From JABDBL01 sp963845445 (GTDB lineage: Bacteria > Cyanobacteriota > Vampirovibrionia > Obscuribacterales > Obscuribacteraceae), in contig CAWJSE010000002.1 of the NCBI GenBank assembly GCA_963845445.1, positions 1,178,001-1,242,000 on the forward strand: 64,000 nucleotides of DNA. The letters run 5' to 3'. The position numbers and the translations under genes are program-made. The first letter of the stretch is position 1. The number at the start of each line of letters is the position of its first letter. The notes under the pieces were generated by a model, which saw nothing but the letters and a program-made list of their open reading frames with translations, was not told the DNA's origin and made no database searches. This document shows positions 18,353 through 27,061 of the stretch, piece after piece.

Positions 18353-18397
18353 GACCATTTGTCTTAAAAACATACCTGCCCCTTAAGACAAATGGTC
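18353..18397 (+). promoter_or_regulatory. 15-bp perfect stem-loop in the 5' leader
   Basis: GACCATTTGTCTTAA (18353-18367) and its exact reverse complement (18383-18397) with a 15-nt loop. It would lie at the very 5' end of the transcript predicted from promoter copy A, 20 nt upstream of the AGGAGAG ribosome site. It has no T-run, so it is not a standard terminator. An RNA-stabilising hairpin or a protein-binding site is possible. Confidence 0.7.
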
Positions 18398-18430
18398 ATT
18401 ACTATCCCTACAAAAGCAGGAGAGTTTATT

Positions 18431-18820
18431 ATGCTAACAGACGGATCACGAAACACCGGATTAGCAAATAATTTGTTATCTGACAAAAATAATTCCGCTG
18501 GTCAATTGCAGACATTGCCTCTCACTTATTTCGACCTTTTGGACGAAACACCGGAGTTCTCGGAGGCAGCAATACTGCTCGATGATGAAACCATCGAATA
18601 TTGTTATATAAAAATTGGCCAGGACGGTAGCCAATATTTCGGCTTCAACTATGCTCTGCCAGATTCACCTGAATATAACGAAATGATTTCTCGCCATAAA
18701 TTTGAAAAAACATTAGAAGCCAATACATTCGAACAATATCCAAGCGGGAAAACGGTCTTGAGCAAAGGTGGAAAAATTCTCGAAATAAATTTGCCTCAAC
18801 AGAAAAACGCATACGTCTAA
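18431..18820 (+). CDS. Small acidic hypothetical protein
   Basis: ATG at 18431 follows AGGAGAG with 8-nt spacing. An upstream in-frame ATG at 18392 lies inside the right arm of a hairpin and is not credible. The 129-residue product is soluble and acidic. It has alternating strands (EAAILLDDETIEYCYIKIG, SQYFGFNYAL) and a short basic C-terminus. No family recognised. It is monocistronic between a divergent and a convergent neighbour and has a PhoB-like promoter box upstream, so its expression is probably conditional. Confidence 0.65.
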   Translation: MLTDGSRNTGLANNLLSDKNNSAGQLQTLPLTYFDLLDETPEFSEAAILLDDETIEYCYIKIGQDGSQYFGFNYALPDSPEYNEMISRHKFEKTLEANTFEQYPSGKTVLSKGGKILEINLPQQKNAYV

Positions 18821-18883
18821 CAGCTCAGCGTAGGTGTATAACACTAAATGCTAAAAGCACCGCGAATAGTTTTCTTCGCACTG

Positions 18884-20305
18884 TTATCTGCTTGTACTTA
18901 CACATTTCTGTGTTCTATAATTTCGAAAATATCGAATTAAATACATAACCGTAATTGGCGTGATGAAAAGAAAAAATGGCTGAGAATAGCGGTGCTCATA
19001 GTGGGCAAGTGAAGATACAATCAATATAAATAGCGGGAATAGCCATACCTCTGGTATGAACCTGAACCGCGTCAACCACAAAAATGCTAAAAAACTTATG
19101 GTTGATACCAACGACCACAAATAAATAAACCAATTGCTCCTTTGCCCAAACCAAAGAGTATCGTAGACTGCCATTTTATAACACAGAGCCTGCCATGGTT
19201 TTGCCGATACCGCCTCAGTCAAAGATTTCCAAGCAAACATGTTACCAGAACTTTTGTTTTTAGCCAGAGCATCCAACACTTGCTTTGATTTTTCGGGAGC
19301 CAAATAATCACCTAATCCCATAGCAGCATCTGAACTCCACTGGGAAGATTCTTTGCGATCGCCCCATATTTGATACCATAAACTATAACCACAATAGCTT
19401 GAACCAGACATAGTAAATTCACCAAAATAGCGCTGATTGCGCTTTTCCCAGGGGTATTCAACTATAGACAAAACTGCGCTACTAATTAGCACAAACATAA
19501 TAATTCGCTTAAAATGAACTCGTCTGATCAGTGCGAATAAAATCAGCATTGAAAATGAAAAAATGGCAAAACTTGAATAAATATCGCGAAAATATGCTGC
19601 GCATCCTAAAGAAGCACCATAACCTAGAGCATTCAAGAAGAGACTCTTGTACAAATAAGGCTTTTGCCTTAAAGCATGCCAAAAATTTGACACAGCAATG
19701 AGTGCTAATACAATAAATGGGGCCGTAAAAGGCTCCGAAGCAAATACGCCAAAACCAAAATTATAGTCTAAAACTGCCGGACATAGAAGACAAAGTAGTC
19801 CAGCACCAAAAATATATATTTTCTCCTCAAAGAATTTGTTGGCCAAAACGCAAGTCAAAATAGCAGCGATGAAATGAACAAATGCTACTAAGAGAAAATA
19901 TGGTAATACACTTTGCTCCCCAAAGAGCTTAATCATCGTACCAATTACAATCGGTGTCCCGGGTCCTTGGAAATAATAAGCCATATAAGTTTTGTTATCT
20001 GGATCAAGAGGGCTAATCTTCTTCAGACTGAGCCCCCTTCCTTCCGCAAAACCTAATCCTGTCTTTATATAGTTTGACGGATCAGTCATATTGAGCGCTA
20101 GTGCCCACTGACTATATGATTGACCAAGCCTGACACTGCCAGGATCTGCTTGCCCAACATCACTGGCATATCCAAGACATTTATTGACACCAAGCGAAGC
20201 AAATGCCCCCAAAGTGTCTAATCGATACGCCAGCACCACAACGGTAATCAACCACACAGCTAGCAAAGACAGAACGATGCTAATTTTTGCAGGAAGCTTT
20301 ATCAT
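18884..20305 (-). CDS. Polytopic membrane glycosyltransferase-like protein (GT-C fold)
   Basis: 473 residues with about ten hydrophobic segments. The first periplasmic loop is long (residues about 35-120) and contains the LGQSYSQWALAL and YYFQGPGTP segments, as in GT39/GT83-type lipid-linked sugar transferases. The C-terminus is a short basic tail. It is monocistronic. A PhoB-like promoter (20414-20447) points at it, with a leader of about 100 nt. The sugar donor and acceptor cannot be deduced. Confidence 0.6.
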   Translation of the reverse strand: MIKLPAKISIVLSLLAVWLITVVVLAYRLDTLGAFASLGVNKCLGYASDVGQADPGSVRLGQSYSQWALALNMTDPSNYIKTGLGFAEGRGLSLKKISPLDPDNKTYMAYYFQGPGTPIVIGTMIKLFGEQSVLPYFLLVAFVHFIAAILTCVLANKFFEEKIYIFGAGLLCLLCPAVLDYNFGFGVFASEPFTAPFIVLALIAVSNFWHALRQKPYLYKSLFLNALGYGASLGCAAYFRDIYSSFAIFSFSMLILFALIRRVHFKRIIMFVLISSAVLSIVEYPWEKRNQRYFGEFTMSGSSYCGYSLWYQIWGDRKESSQWSSDAAMGLGDYLAPEKSKQVLDALAKNKSSGNMFAWKSLTEAVSAKPWQALCYKMAVYDTLWFGQRSNWFIYLWSLVSTISFLAFLWLTRFRFIPEVWLFPLFILIVSSLAHYEHRYSQPFFLFITPITVMYLIRYFRNYRTQKCVSTSR

Positions 20306-20413
20306 GAAGTATTATTTGGGCTAACACAATGCATTATCAATTAAGCGCCACACTGCAATTTTACAGTGACCACTTTACTACGGCTATATTAATCGTAAGA
20401 CGAGCCGTTAGTC

Positions 20414-20447
20414 ATTTTATCTTATCGTGCGTGACAAAGTTGTGACA
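20414..20447 (-). promoter_or_regulatory. PhoB-like direct-repeat promoter, copy B
   Basis: On the minus strand TGTCACAACTT-TGTCAC (20447 to 20431), then 11 nt, then TAAAAT (20419 to 20414). It is oriented toward the glycosyltransferase gene starting at 20305, and also lies within the promoter region of the divergent histidine kinase. Confidence 0.65.
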
Positions 20448-20546
20448 AATGAATAGACAATCAAATTGGGAGTAAATTGTGATACCAAAAGAGGCCATAA
20501 CGCCAACTTAATGTTTAAGGATACCTTGTAATGAGGAATACTTAGA

Positions 20547-20585
20547 ATGCTTACTTCAACTATTCAATCAATGGAAGTCGATTAG
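20547..20585 (+). CDS. Possible 12-residue leader peptide overlapping the kinase start
   Basis: ATG at 20547, preceded by GAGGAAT, encodes MLTSTIQSMEVD and ends in a TAG that overlaps the GTG of the kinase (TAGTG). Translational coupling is the simplest role. It may be chance. Confidence 0.3.
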   Translation: MLTSTIQSMEVD

Positions 20586-22411
20586 TGAAATTTACCCTCA
20601 CCCCAAAAGGCATAATCTTAGTTGCCATACCTCTCCTTTTTGAATTTGTGTTCTTAGGAGCATTGGCATTTTTATTAGCACAAGCCGAACAGGAATCAAA
20701 TCTCGTCTTTAAATCAGCGAATATAGGCAATTGCTCCAATAAACTTCTAAGAGATATATTCGAACTAAGCGCGATACCACACAGCGAAGTAGTCGAGCTA
20801 TTTACTTCAAACGGTTACCAAAGCAAAATTGAAACTATCCGAAGCGACTTAAATAAGCTTTCACTGGCGGTTAAAGATAACCCTGAACAAGCATTAATCA
20901 TTAAGAAGTCAATTGCAGCGGGCGAAGAAGCCTTTTTGCTCATTGAACAATTACAAAAAACTTTTGCCTCCGGCAATACTCTGGGCGCAATAGACCAATT
21001 AAAACAACTGAGAGGTGAATTGCGCTCATGTATTCAACAAATGATATCAATCGACTTGATAGAAATGGCACAAATCGAAAAGGCTAAAGCCGAGGAATAT
21101 CATAAAAAACAATTGATCTCAAGAAAGGAGATCCAATCACTGCTTATCTTTGGACTTATTTTAAATGCCGTAATTACGCTTATAGTGGCTTTTCTTATAA
21201 CCAAGAATATTGTCGGTCGATTGGCAACGCTGATCGACAATAACTTCCGCTTAGTAAGTGGGTTGCCGTTAAATCCTATTATCGGAGGAAGTGACGAAAT
21301 CGCAAATCTAGACGAAACCTTTCACGAAATGGCAATTTCTTTAGCCGAATTAAAAAGAAAAGAAAAGTCTATGATCGAGCATTCAATTGATCTCATCTGC
21401 TCGCTTGATGCCAGCGGTAGAGTTACTGCAGCCAATCCAGCTTGTAAGCTCATTCTTGGCTACAATCAAGACGCTATAGTGGGAATGAATCTGAGGAGCA
21501 TCTTAGCCGATCCAGACATTGATTCCTTTAACCAATCCCTCTCCTCAGCTGCTGCCGGCAAAACTGAAACACAGTTTGAGTCAAGAATAAAACAAAAAGA
21601 TGGCGGTATGATTGATACATTATGGTCTATTCATTGGGTTGAATCAGAAAAATCATTCTTCTGTGTGGGACATGATATAACCACACGCAAAGAGGTAGAG
21701 AGGCTAAAACAACAATTCATGACTATGATTAGCCACGATCTAAGAACACCTCTAACAACAATTGGCAATTACTTAGAAATGCTTGCCGCTGGAATGTTTG
21801 GTCAATTAACTGATAGAGGAGAGCATCTCTTAAAAATAGCTCAAGACAATTCTAGTCGTATGCTTACTCTGATTAATGACTTGCTAGACTTGGAAAAAGC
21901 TGAATTCGGCGGACTGAAACTCAGTTGCTCAGACCAAAACCTGCAAGACTTGATCGACACCGCAGTCAATTCAATTTCAACTTTAGCCTCTAAAAATCAG
22001 ATAGGCATTGAAGTAGAGCCAAGCATGTTAGTAGTATCTGCTGATGCTAATCGAGTTGGACAAGTTCTCGTGAATTTGCTAAATAATGCCATTAAATTTT
22101 CACCATCCAATAGCACGATTAAAATAGCATCTTATATTGAAAATGACATGGCAGCCATATGTATCCTTGACGAAGGCCGAGGCATTCCCCTAAATTTACA
22201 AGAAAGTATTTTCGAACGTTTCAGACAAGTCGAGATTGACGACTCGATCGACAAAGGTGGTACCGGCCTTGGTCTTACAATATGCAAAACAATTGTCGAA
22301 TTGCATGGTGGGGAAATAACCGCGGAAAGTAATATAATTAAGGGAAGTAAGTTTTCATTTACTTTACCTTTATCACAAGCTGAGAAAATTAAAGTCGTTT
22401 CGACGAATTAA
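20585..22411 (+). CDS. Membrane-bound PAS-domain sensor histidine kinase
   Basis: 608 residues from a GTG start. Order: transmembrane helix (about 8-30), a helical periplasmic sensor of about 150 residues, a second transmembrane helix (about 183-207), a HAMP-like linker, a PAS domain (about 265-370), HisKA with phospho-acceptor MISHDLRTP near 381, and HATPase with N box NLLNNAIKFSP, G1 DEGRGIP and G2 GTGLGLTI. All catalytic boxes are intact. No response regulator is adjacent, so it is an orphan kinase here. The sensor region resembles four-helix/CHASE3-type domains. It is a candidate input for the PhoB-like boxes nearby, though that link is only positional. Confidence 0.88.
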   Translation: MKFTLTPKGIILVAIPLLFEFVFLGALAFLLAQAEQESNLVFKSANIGNCSNKLLRDIFELSAIPHSEVVELFTSNGYQSKIETIRSDLNKLSLAVKDNPEQALIIKKSIAAGEEAFLLIEQLQKTFASGNTLGAIDQLKQLRGELRSCIQQMISIDLIEMAQIEKAKAEEYHKKQLISRKEIQSLLIFGLILNAVITLIVAFLITKNIVGRLATLIDNNFRLVSGLPLNPIIGGSDEIANLDETFHEMAISLAELKRKEKSMIEHSIDLICSLDASGRVTAANPACKLILGYNQDAIVGMNLRSILADPDIDSFNQSLSSAAAGKTETQFESRIKQKDGGMIDTLWSIHWVESEKSFFCVGHDITTRKEVERLKQQFMTMISHDLRTPLTTIGNYLEMLAAGMFGQLTDRGEHLLKIAQDNSSRMLTLINDLLDLEKAEFGGLKLSCSDQNLQDLIDTAVNSISTLASKNQIGIEVEPSMLVVSADANRVGQVLVNLLNNAIKFSPSNSTIKIASYIENDMAAICILDEGRGIPLNLQESIFERFRQVEIDDSIDKGGTGLGLTICKTIVELHGGEITAESNIIKGSKFSFTLPLSQAEKIKVVSTN

Positions 22412-22450
22412 TTCTGAAGTATTTATCGCTTTGGATAAACACCGACAGTA

Positions 22451-24785
22451 TTATTTTGAAACGTGGAGTATAAAATGGTCGCTACAGTAAGCACACTGTT
22501 TACCCGCTTTGTCTATTGGCCGTAAGCGCACTTTATAGTCGCGAGAACCTCTCAACATACTACGATCTATTTTAATCTGCCCTTTGCATTTTCTTAATTC
22601 CAAATCGATCAAAGAATGGGCTTCTGAATATGGGCTATTCAATTCTCTAAAGTATTCCCAGCAATCAATAATCTCAACAGCGACCCCGGCACAATTAGGA
22701 ATGGCAGACACATCATAACCGATAGTCGAGCAAGGGTAGGTCGAATCAAGATAAACTACTCCTACTTGAGGATTATAATTTTCAGAATTCAATACAAACC
22801 TAGGCATATCATTTTTTATAGAAGTAGCAAACGCACTGTTTATCTTAACCGTAAGATCTTTAGGGAAAGAAATTTTTATTGAACGGCAGTGACCACCCAG
22901 TGACCAAATCGGCTTGCCTCGCAACGGAAAAATCAAAGTCTGCTCACCCTCTTTAGCGACAAGCGGAGCTAATAAAAGCTCTCCCTCATTGTTGTTCTGA
23001 TTGATATCATTTGTAAAAGACAGGTGCACAAATCGATCTTTAAAGGCTGATCCATTATTTTTAATATTGACATTCAAAACTAGAGCATCGCAAAATTGAC
23101 ACTCTAATTCTGTTGGAGAAAATACAAAGGTCGGTTTCCGTCCTGCAGTTTGCTTGCCTAGCCCTAAGTCCTGCCGGTATGTTCTTTTCTGAGACTTGAT
23201 TATATTTATCGGATAGAAACTTTGCTTTGCTCTATTTAGATAATAGAAGCACGCCGCTATTTTTCCCGCTTCCAGATCATGAGCCAGCACTCCCAATGGC
23301 AAAGATTGATCTTCATCCCTGAGCCAGACACAATTATCATAGTCATGATCTATAAATGGTCTGTGATTCATTGAGTCCATAATGTCTATTCCAGCAATAG
23401 CTATACCTTTATATTGATCTGGAAGATTGACAAAATAAATTCGCCTAGCATTCGGTATTTGCTTGTGTATCAATTTAAATCCAGCCAGCATTTTATTAGT
23501 CAGATCGCCAGCTTCAGCCCAAACAGAATTGTTTGATCGCAATACAAAACAACAAAAGGAGATAATCACTATGAAAATAGGGTGGCGTAGAGATTCAGCC
23601 CCCCAGGCTTTTTTCTATATGCCAAACCCAACATCAAGAAAATGCATAGTGGTATCGAGGCAATATAGCCATATCGAGCATCCAACAATTCAGGAGTGAT
23701 AAGCAATAACTTTGCCATTGGCGCAAGACTAAGAAAAAACCAGCAAATTAGAAAGACCGATAGTAAGATTTGCTGGCGATTCTTATAGACATTGGCCACG
23801 GTTAAGAAGGCGAGATCAATAAGCATTAACGTCCAGGCAAGATAGACTGGAGTATTGTGATTAAAGGCTGCAGAAGATATTGGGTTTAATATAATTTTAA
23901 TACTTTGAAACCATGCCTTAAACATCATCTGGCTGTCAGAAAAATAAAATATAGGATTACTCCAACTGCCCAGAAATTCACCAGTCATCAATTTTCTCAG
24001 ACACAAATAAATAACCAGCAAAAGCCAATAGCCAGCGGTGATTCTTGCGGCGCTGAACAATTTGTTCGCAAATACAAGCAAACCAGAAATTTTTTGAGGC
24101 TCCTGCACCGGTAAGGCCGCACCATTAAGCAACACGTCGTACACAAACAAAATCGCCGGCAGAATGACAGCAACTTCTTTGGTTAGTAGTGCGCAAGCCG
24201 CTAATAAATAACTTAAAAATTGAAACCAACCCAGATTTCTATTACGCCAATATATAAAAAACAAAAAGCTACCCAGGATAAATATATTTGCTAATAATTC
24301 GGTTGTACAAACAAACCAATTGATGGGCTCCGTATGCAAAGGATAAAGAATGAAAAAACTAGCCGAAAAACAGCACCAATTAATTTTTGCCCATCTGCTC
24401 TGTTCGCTCGCTTTGTCAGAAACATTTGCACCATTAAATATCTCGGCAAATTCACCCACTATCTGCCATAAAATGCCAGCTGTAATTAATAAATAAAGTA
24501 AACTCAAAAGTCTGAACAAAGTGCTATTTGGTCCGCACAATAAATATTCAACAAATAACAAAACATTGAGCAAAGGACGATAATAAGGAGTCCCCGCATA
24601 TATAGTTTGAAAAGAAGTAAAATATTTTGCTTACATTGATTCAGCCAACAGATTATATAAAAATCGTCTGAATAAAAAAAGTTGAAAATAACAGGTTGAT
24701 AGGCTATGGCCAATGCCAATGATACAAAAACAATCGTTGCAACCATAGCCAATCGGTCGTGCTTATAAATTGTCACTATACTCAT
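22451..24785 (-). pseudogene. Frameshifted paralogue of the GT-C glycosyltransferase at 15092-17431
   Basis: Three frames together reproduce the architecture of the 779-residue transferase: FYSDDFYIICWL, YYRPLLNVLL, YPLHTEPINW, then a soluble C-terminal part with FPLRGKPIWSLGG. The breaks lie at A4 24610-24613 and C6 23599-23604 on the plus strand. Adding one base at each restores a continuous frame of about 778 residues. The protein would be a polytopic lipid-linked sugar transferase. Both breaks are in homopolymers, so it may be intact in the cell. Alternatively it is a decaying duplicate. It converges on the histidine kinase and begins 15 nt after the SGNH-like gene, probably in the same operon. 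Confidence 0.7.
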
Positions 24786-24800
24786 TAAATTCCAGATCTT

Positions 24801-26141
24801 CTATAGCGAATGGCGGCCAGATGATAATGTTTCTTTGCTTGATACCGCCAGTCTCTTATCCATTGACAGAACTTCAATGAATTTTTGTCCACCAACGCCG
24901 TTTAAGTGAACTGTATCAAAAAAATCACTTTGGTTGAATCTAGGATCTCCATTCAAATCAAGAATATCTGCATCATATTTTTTCGCTAAAGTTCTAATAG
25001 TATATAAATAAGTATCGTAGGTTGGCGCTGGCAAAAGAGACATATTTACGCCAGTCAAAGGCATGTTAACCAAAAGTACTTTGACACCCAGATCTTTTTG
25101 CTGTTGCAGAAATTTTTCCAAGTAATTCCTCTGCGCTGCAAAAGTTCTTGGTTTGAAGGGGTTATAGCGAACCAAATATTCATGCGTATTATCAACTAAA
25201 GTCTTGGACGGCTCCGCATTACCACCAATTAGCCATTCTCCGATTTCGATATCACCCATAGTACCATCACGTGGATTCATAAGCTCTCTTAACATTTTCT
25301 GTCTACCGGGCGGCGACACAACGTTATTACCCTTTCGTTTTTCAAGCGATACGATCCAGTCTGCTTGTTGTACCTGCAATTTTCGTATGGATTGCTTTAA
25401 CAACGATAAGAAATTATCTCGCACCCTATACATGTAGAGAAATTTATGAAGAAATTCATCAATAAAAGAATTGACCGTCTTGTGTTCTTCAATAACTAAT
25501 TCTCTTCCACTGATTTTATTCATATAAGAGGCCGTATCCGTACTTACAGCGCTCGGCAAAGCAGCGTCAATTAAATCACGCGGCGCAATTCCCCAAACTA
25601 TAAGACGTGGCTTATATCTCTCACTGATAAAATTTGCTGCTAAAGCATAAACATCAGAAGCCATTTGACCACCGATAGCAAAGGAAAAATTGGAAATTGG
25701 GTATTTGTAACGATTGCTGAGTAATTCTGATAAATAAGAACTGTAGTGGTGGATGGCAGAATCAACCATTTTATTATAATGTGTTGCATCTCCCGTATCG
25801 ATACCAGCCAGCATCAGGGAAGAGCCAAATAATAATATGTCCGGCGCTTGCTTCAATTCTCGATAGTCTTTCACAGCCCACCATATAAAGCTCCGCTCCG
25901 GAATATCGAACGGGCTTGGGTGAAATTCTAATTTCATAGTAATATCAACGATACAAAAGAGCAGCACAGCGGCAATAAACCGGGTAGTAAAGAATGTTTT
26001 AGCTGCTGGTCCCTTTTGCTGAGAACCTGAGTTATCCACCTCGGTATAGAGCTTCAAACCACCGGGACTAGCGAATAATTCTTTGACTTGCAAATTCAAT
26101 CTTCTTACCAATAAAATATCTTGAACCCTCTTGGCAAACAT
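24801..26141 (-). CDS. SGNH-hydrolase-like (DUF1574-type) membrane-anchored protein
   Basis: 446 residues. A transmembrane helix lies near residues 52-70. It is followed by DILLFGSSLMLAGID (block I of SGNH hydrolases, Ser in GSS) and, near the C-terminus, DTVHLNGVGG (block V, Asp-x-x-His). This is the layout of DUF1574/AlgX-like proteins, which act as O-acyltransferases or esterases on surface glycans. The location beside glycosyltransferase genes fits. The first ATG lies in the loop of a perfect 13-bp hairpin and has no ribosome site, so either initiation is controlled by it or the true start is further in. Confidence 0.6.
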   Translation of the reverse strand: MFAKRVQDILLVRRLNLQVKELFASPGGLKLYTEVDNSGSQQKGPAAKTFFTTRFIAAVLLFCIVDITMKLEFHPSPFDIPERSFIWWAVKDYRELKQAPDILLFGSSLMLAGIDTGDATHYNKMVDSAIHHYSSYLSELLSNRYKYPISNFSFAIGGQMASDVYALAANFISERYKPRLIVWGIAPRDLIDAALPSAVSTDTASYMNKISGRELVIEEHKTVNSFIDEFLHKFLYMYRVRDNFLSLLKQSIRKLQVQQADWIVSLEKRKGNNVVSPPGRQKMLRELMNPRDGTMGDIEIGEWLIGGNAEPSKTLVDNTHEYLVRYNPFKPRTFAAQRNYLEKFLQQQKDLGVKVLLVNMPLTGVNMSLLPAPTYDTYLYTIRTLAKKYDADILDLNGDPRFNQSDFFDTVHLNGVGGQKFIEVLSMDKRLAVSSKETLSSGRHSL

Positions 26142-26161
26142 ATAAAGATTGCCAAGAGGGT
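26125..26161 (-). promoter_or_regulatory. 13-bp perfect hairpin enclosing a start codon
   Basis: ACCCTCTTGGCAA (26125-26137) and its exact reverse complement (26149-26161) with an 11-nt loop. The loop holds the ATG (26141-26139) of the SGNH-like gene. No T-run follows, so it is unlikely to be a terminator. It could gate initiation. Confidence 0.65.
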
Positions 26162-26253
26162 CAGAATACCATGGAAATATCTATTACTGCCAGGGCATTC
26201 GGTTTATGTGTGCAAAGAACACCAAAAAGCATATAACCCCCAATTAACTATCT

Positions 26254-26971
26254 TTATGCTGTTTCTTTAGGCAAAGAAATTCTTATCAAAGATTCTAAGT
26301 TAGAGACTAATAAATTAAAACGAGGATGATTAGGTGGCAGTAATTTCACTGCTTGTCTATACATTTGACCCGCTTCAATTATTTTTCCATGCTCCTGATA
26401 AAGCATCCCTAGATTGTTTAAGATGTCAGCGAATATAGGGCGAGGATAACGCCTCGCCATTCGTAATAGTATCTGCCTATCAAACTCTACCGAGCCATAA
26501 CAATGCAAATGACAAAAAAGCGCAATTGATGTACTTAGAGTAAGGAATCGTCTGACATCACTACCAGGAAATTCCCATGAAAGTTCTATAGCCCTCCTTA
26601 TCCAACGTGTGGCATCTATAAGTTCCTCTACTGTCCTTTTATTTCGACACTTGAGCATAATGTTTTTTACACGATCCATTGCATAGCCCCATTCAACAGA
26701 ATTTTTTATCCTTCTATCTGGCAGCATTTTCTCTTCCTCATTATGTGCTTTCTCTAAAGAACTAATATAGTAATCCAATTGCTCTGGCCAACTTTGTAGA
26801 CTTCTTAACCAACTCTTCTACTGTCGGCAAATCAGCGTTTGAATTAATAAATTCACGTAAAGCACAGGGGGACTTGTCGCTGCCATCTGAGAAAAATAAA
26901 AAGGAATTAGAACAATCGTTCTCTTCTTTCTGAATATCATCAAATCGATTTCTTGATAATGCACTAACCAT
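26254..26971 (-). pseudogene. TPR-like helical repeat protein, probably one gene with a frameshift
   Basis: The ATG at 26971 has a GAGGTG site 6 nt upstream and is preferred over an earlier one at 27040. The frame stops at 26762 after ...STKLARAI. The adjoining frame continues LDYYISSLEKAH... to 26254. Deleting one A near 26780 gives a continuous protein of about 238 residues. Its second half contains a TPR hairpin (ADILNNLGMLYQEHGKIIEAGQMY). A TVEEL motif recurs in both halves, which supports fusion. As sequenced it could also be two coupled genes, the second starting with TTG. It is preceded by PhoB-like promoter copy D. Confidence 0.55.
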
Positions 26972-27025
26972 AACATGCACCTCGTTTATTCTTAATTTAG
27001 TGGCTCTATAGCCTTGACACCAATT

Positions 27026-27058
27026 AAGATACAAAAACAATGTGGCAAACTAGTGACA
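27026..27058 (-). promoter_or_regulatory. PhoB-like direct-repeat promoter, copy D
   Basis: On the minus strand TGTCACTAGTT-TGCCAC (27058 to 27042), 10 nt, then TATCTT (27031 to 27026). A transcript from here starts near 27019 and reads the TPR gene, the SGNH-like gene and the decayed glycosyltransferase. Confidence 0.65.
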
Positions 27059-27061
27059 AAT

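Noticed and set aside
18392..18430. Upstream ATG for the small acidic protein
   Set aside because: It lies inside the right arm of a perfect hairpin and has no ribosome site, while the ATG at 18431 has AGGAGAG.
18834..18878. Possible terminator between the small acidic gene and the convergent transferase gene
   Set aside because: Only a 5-bp stem (GCGAA/TTCGC) and no T-run.
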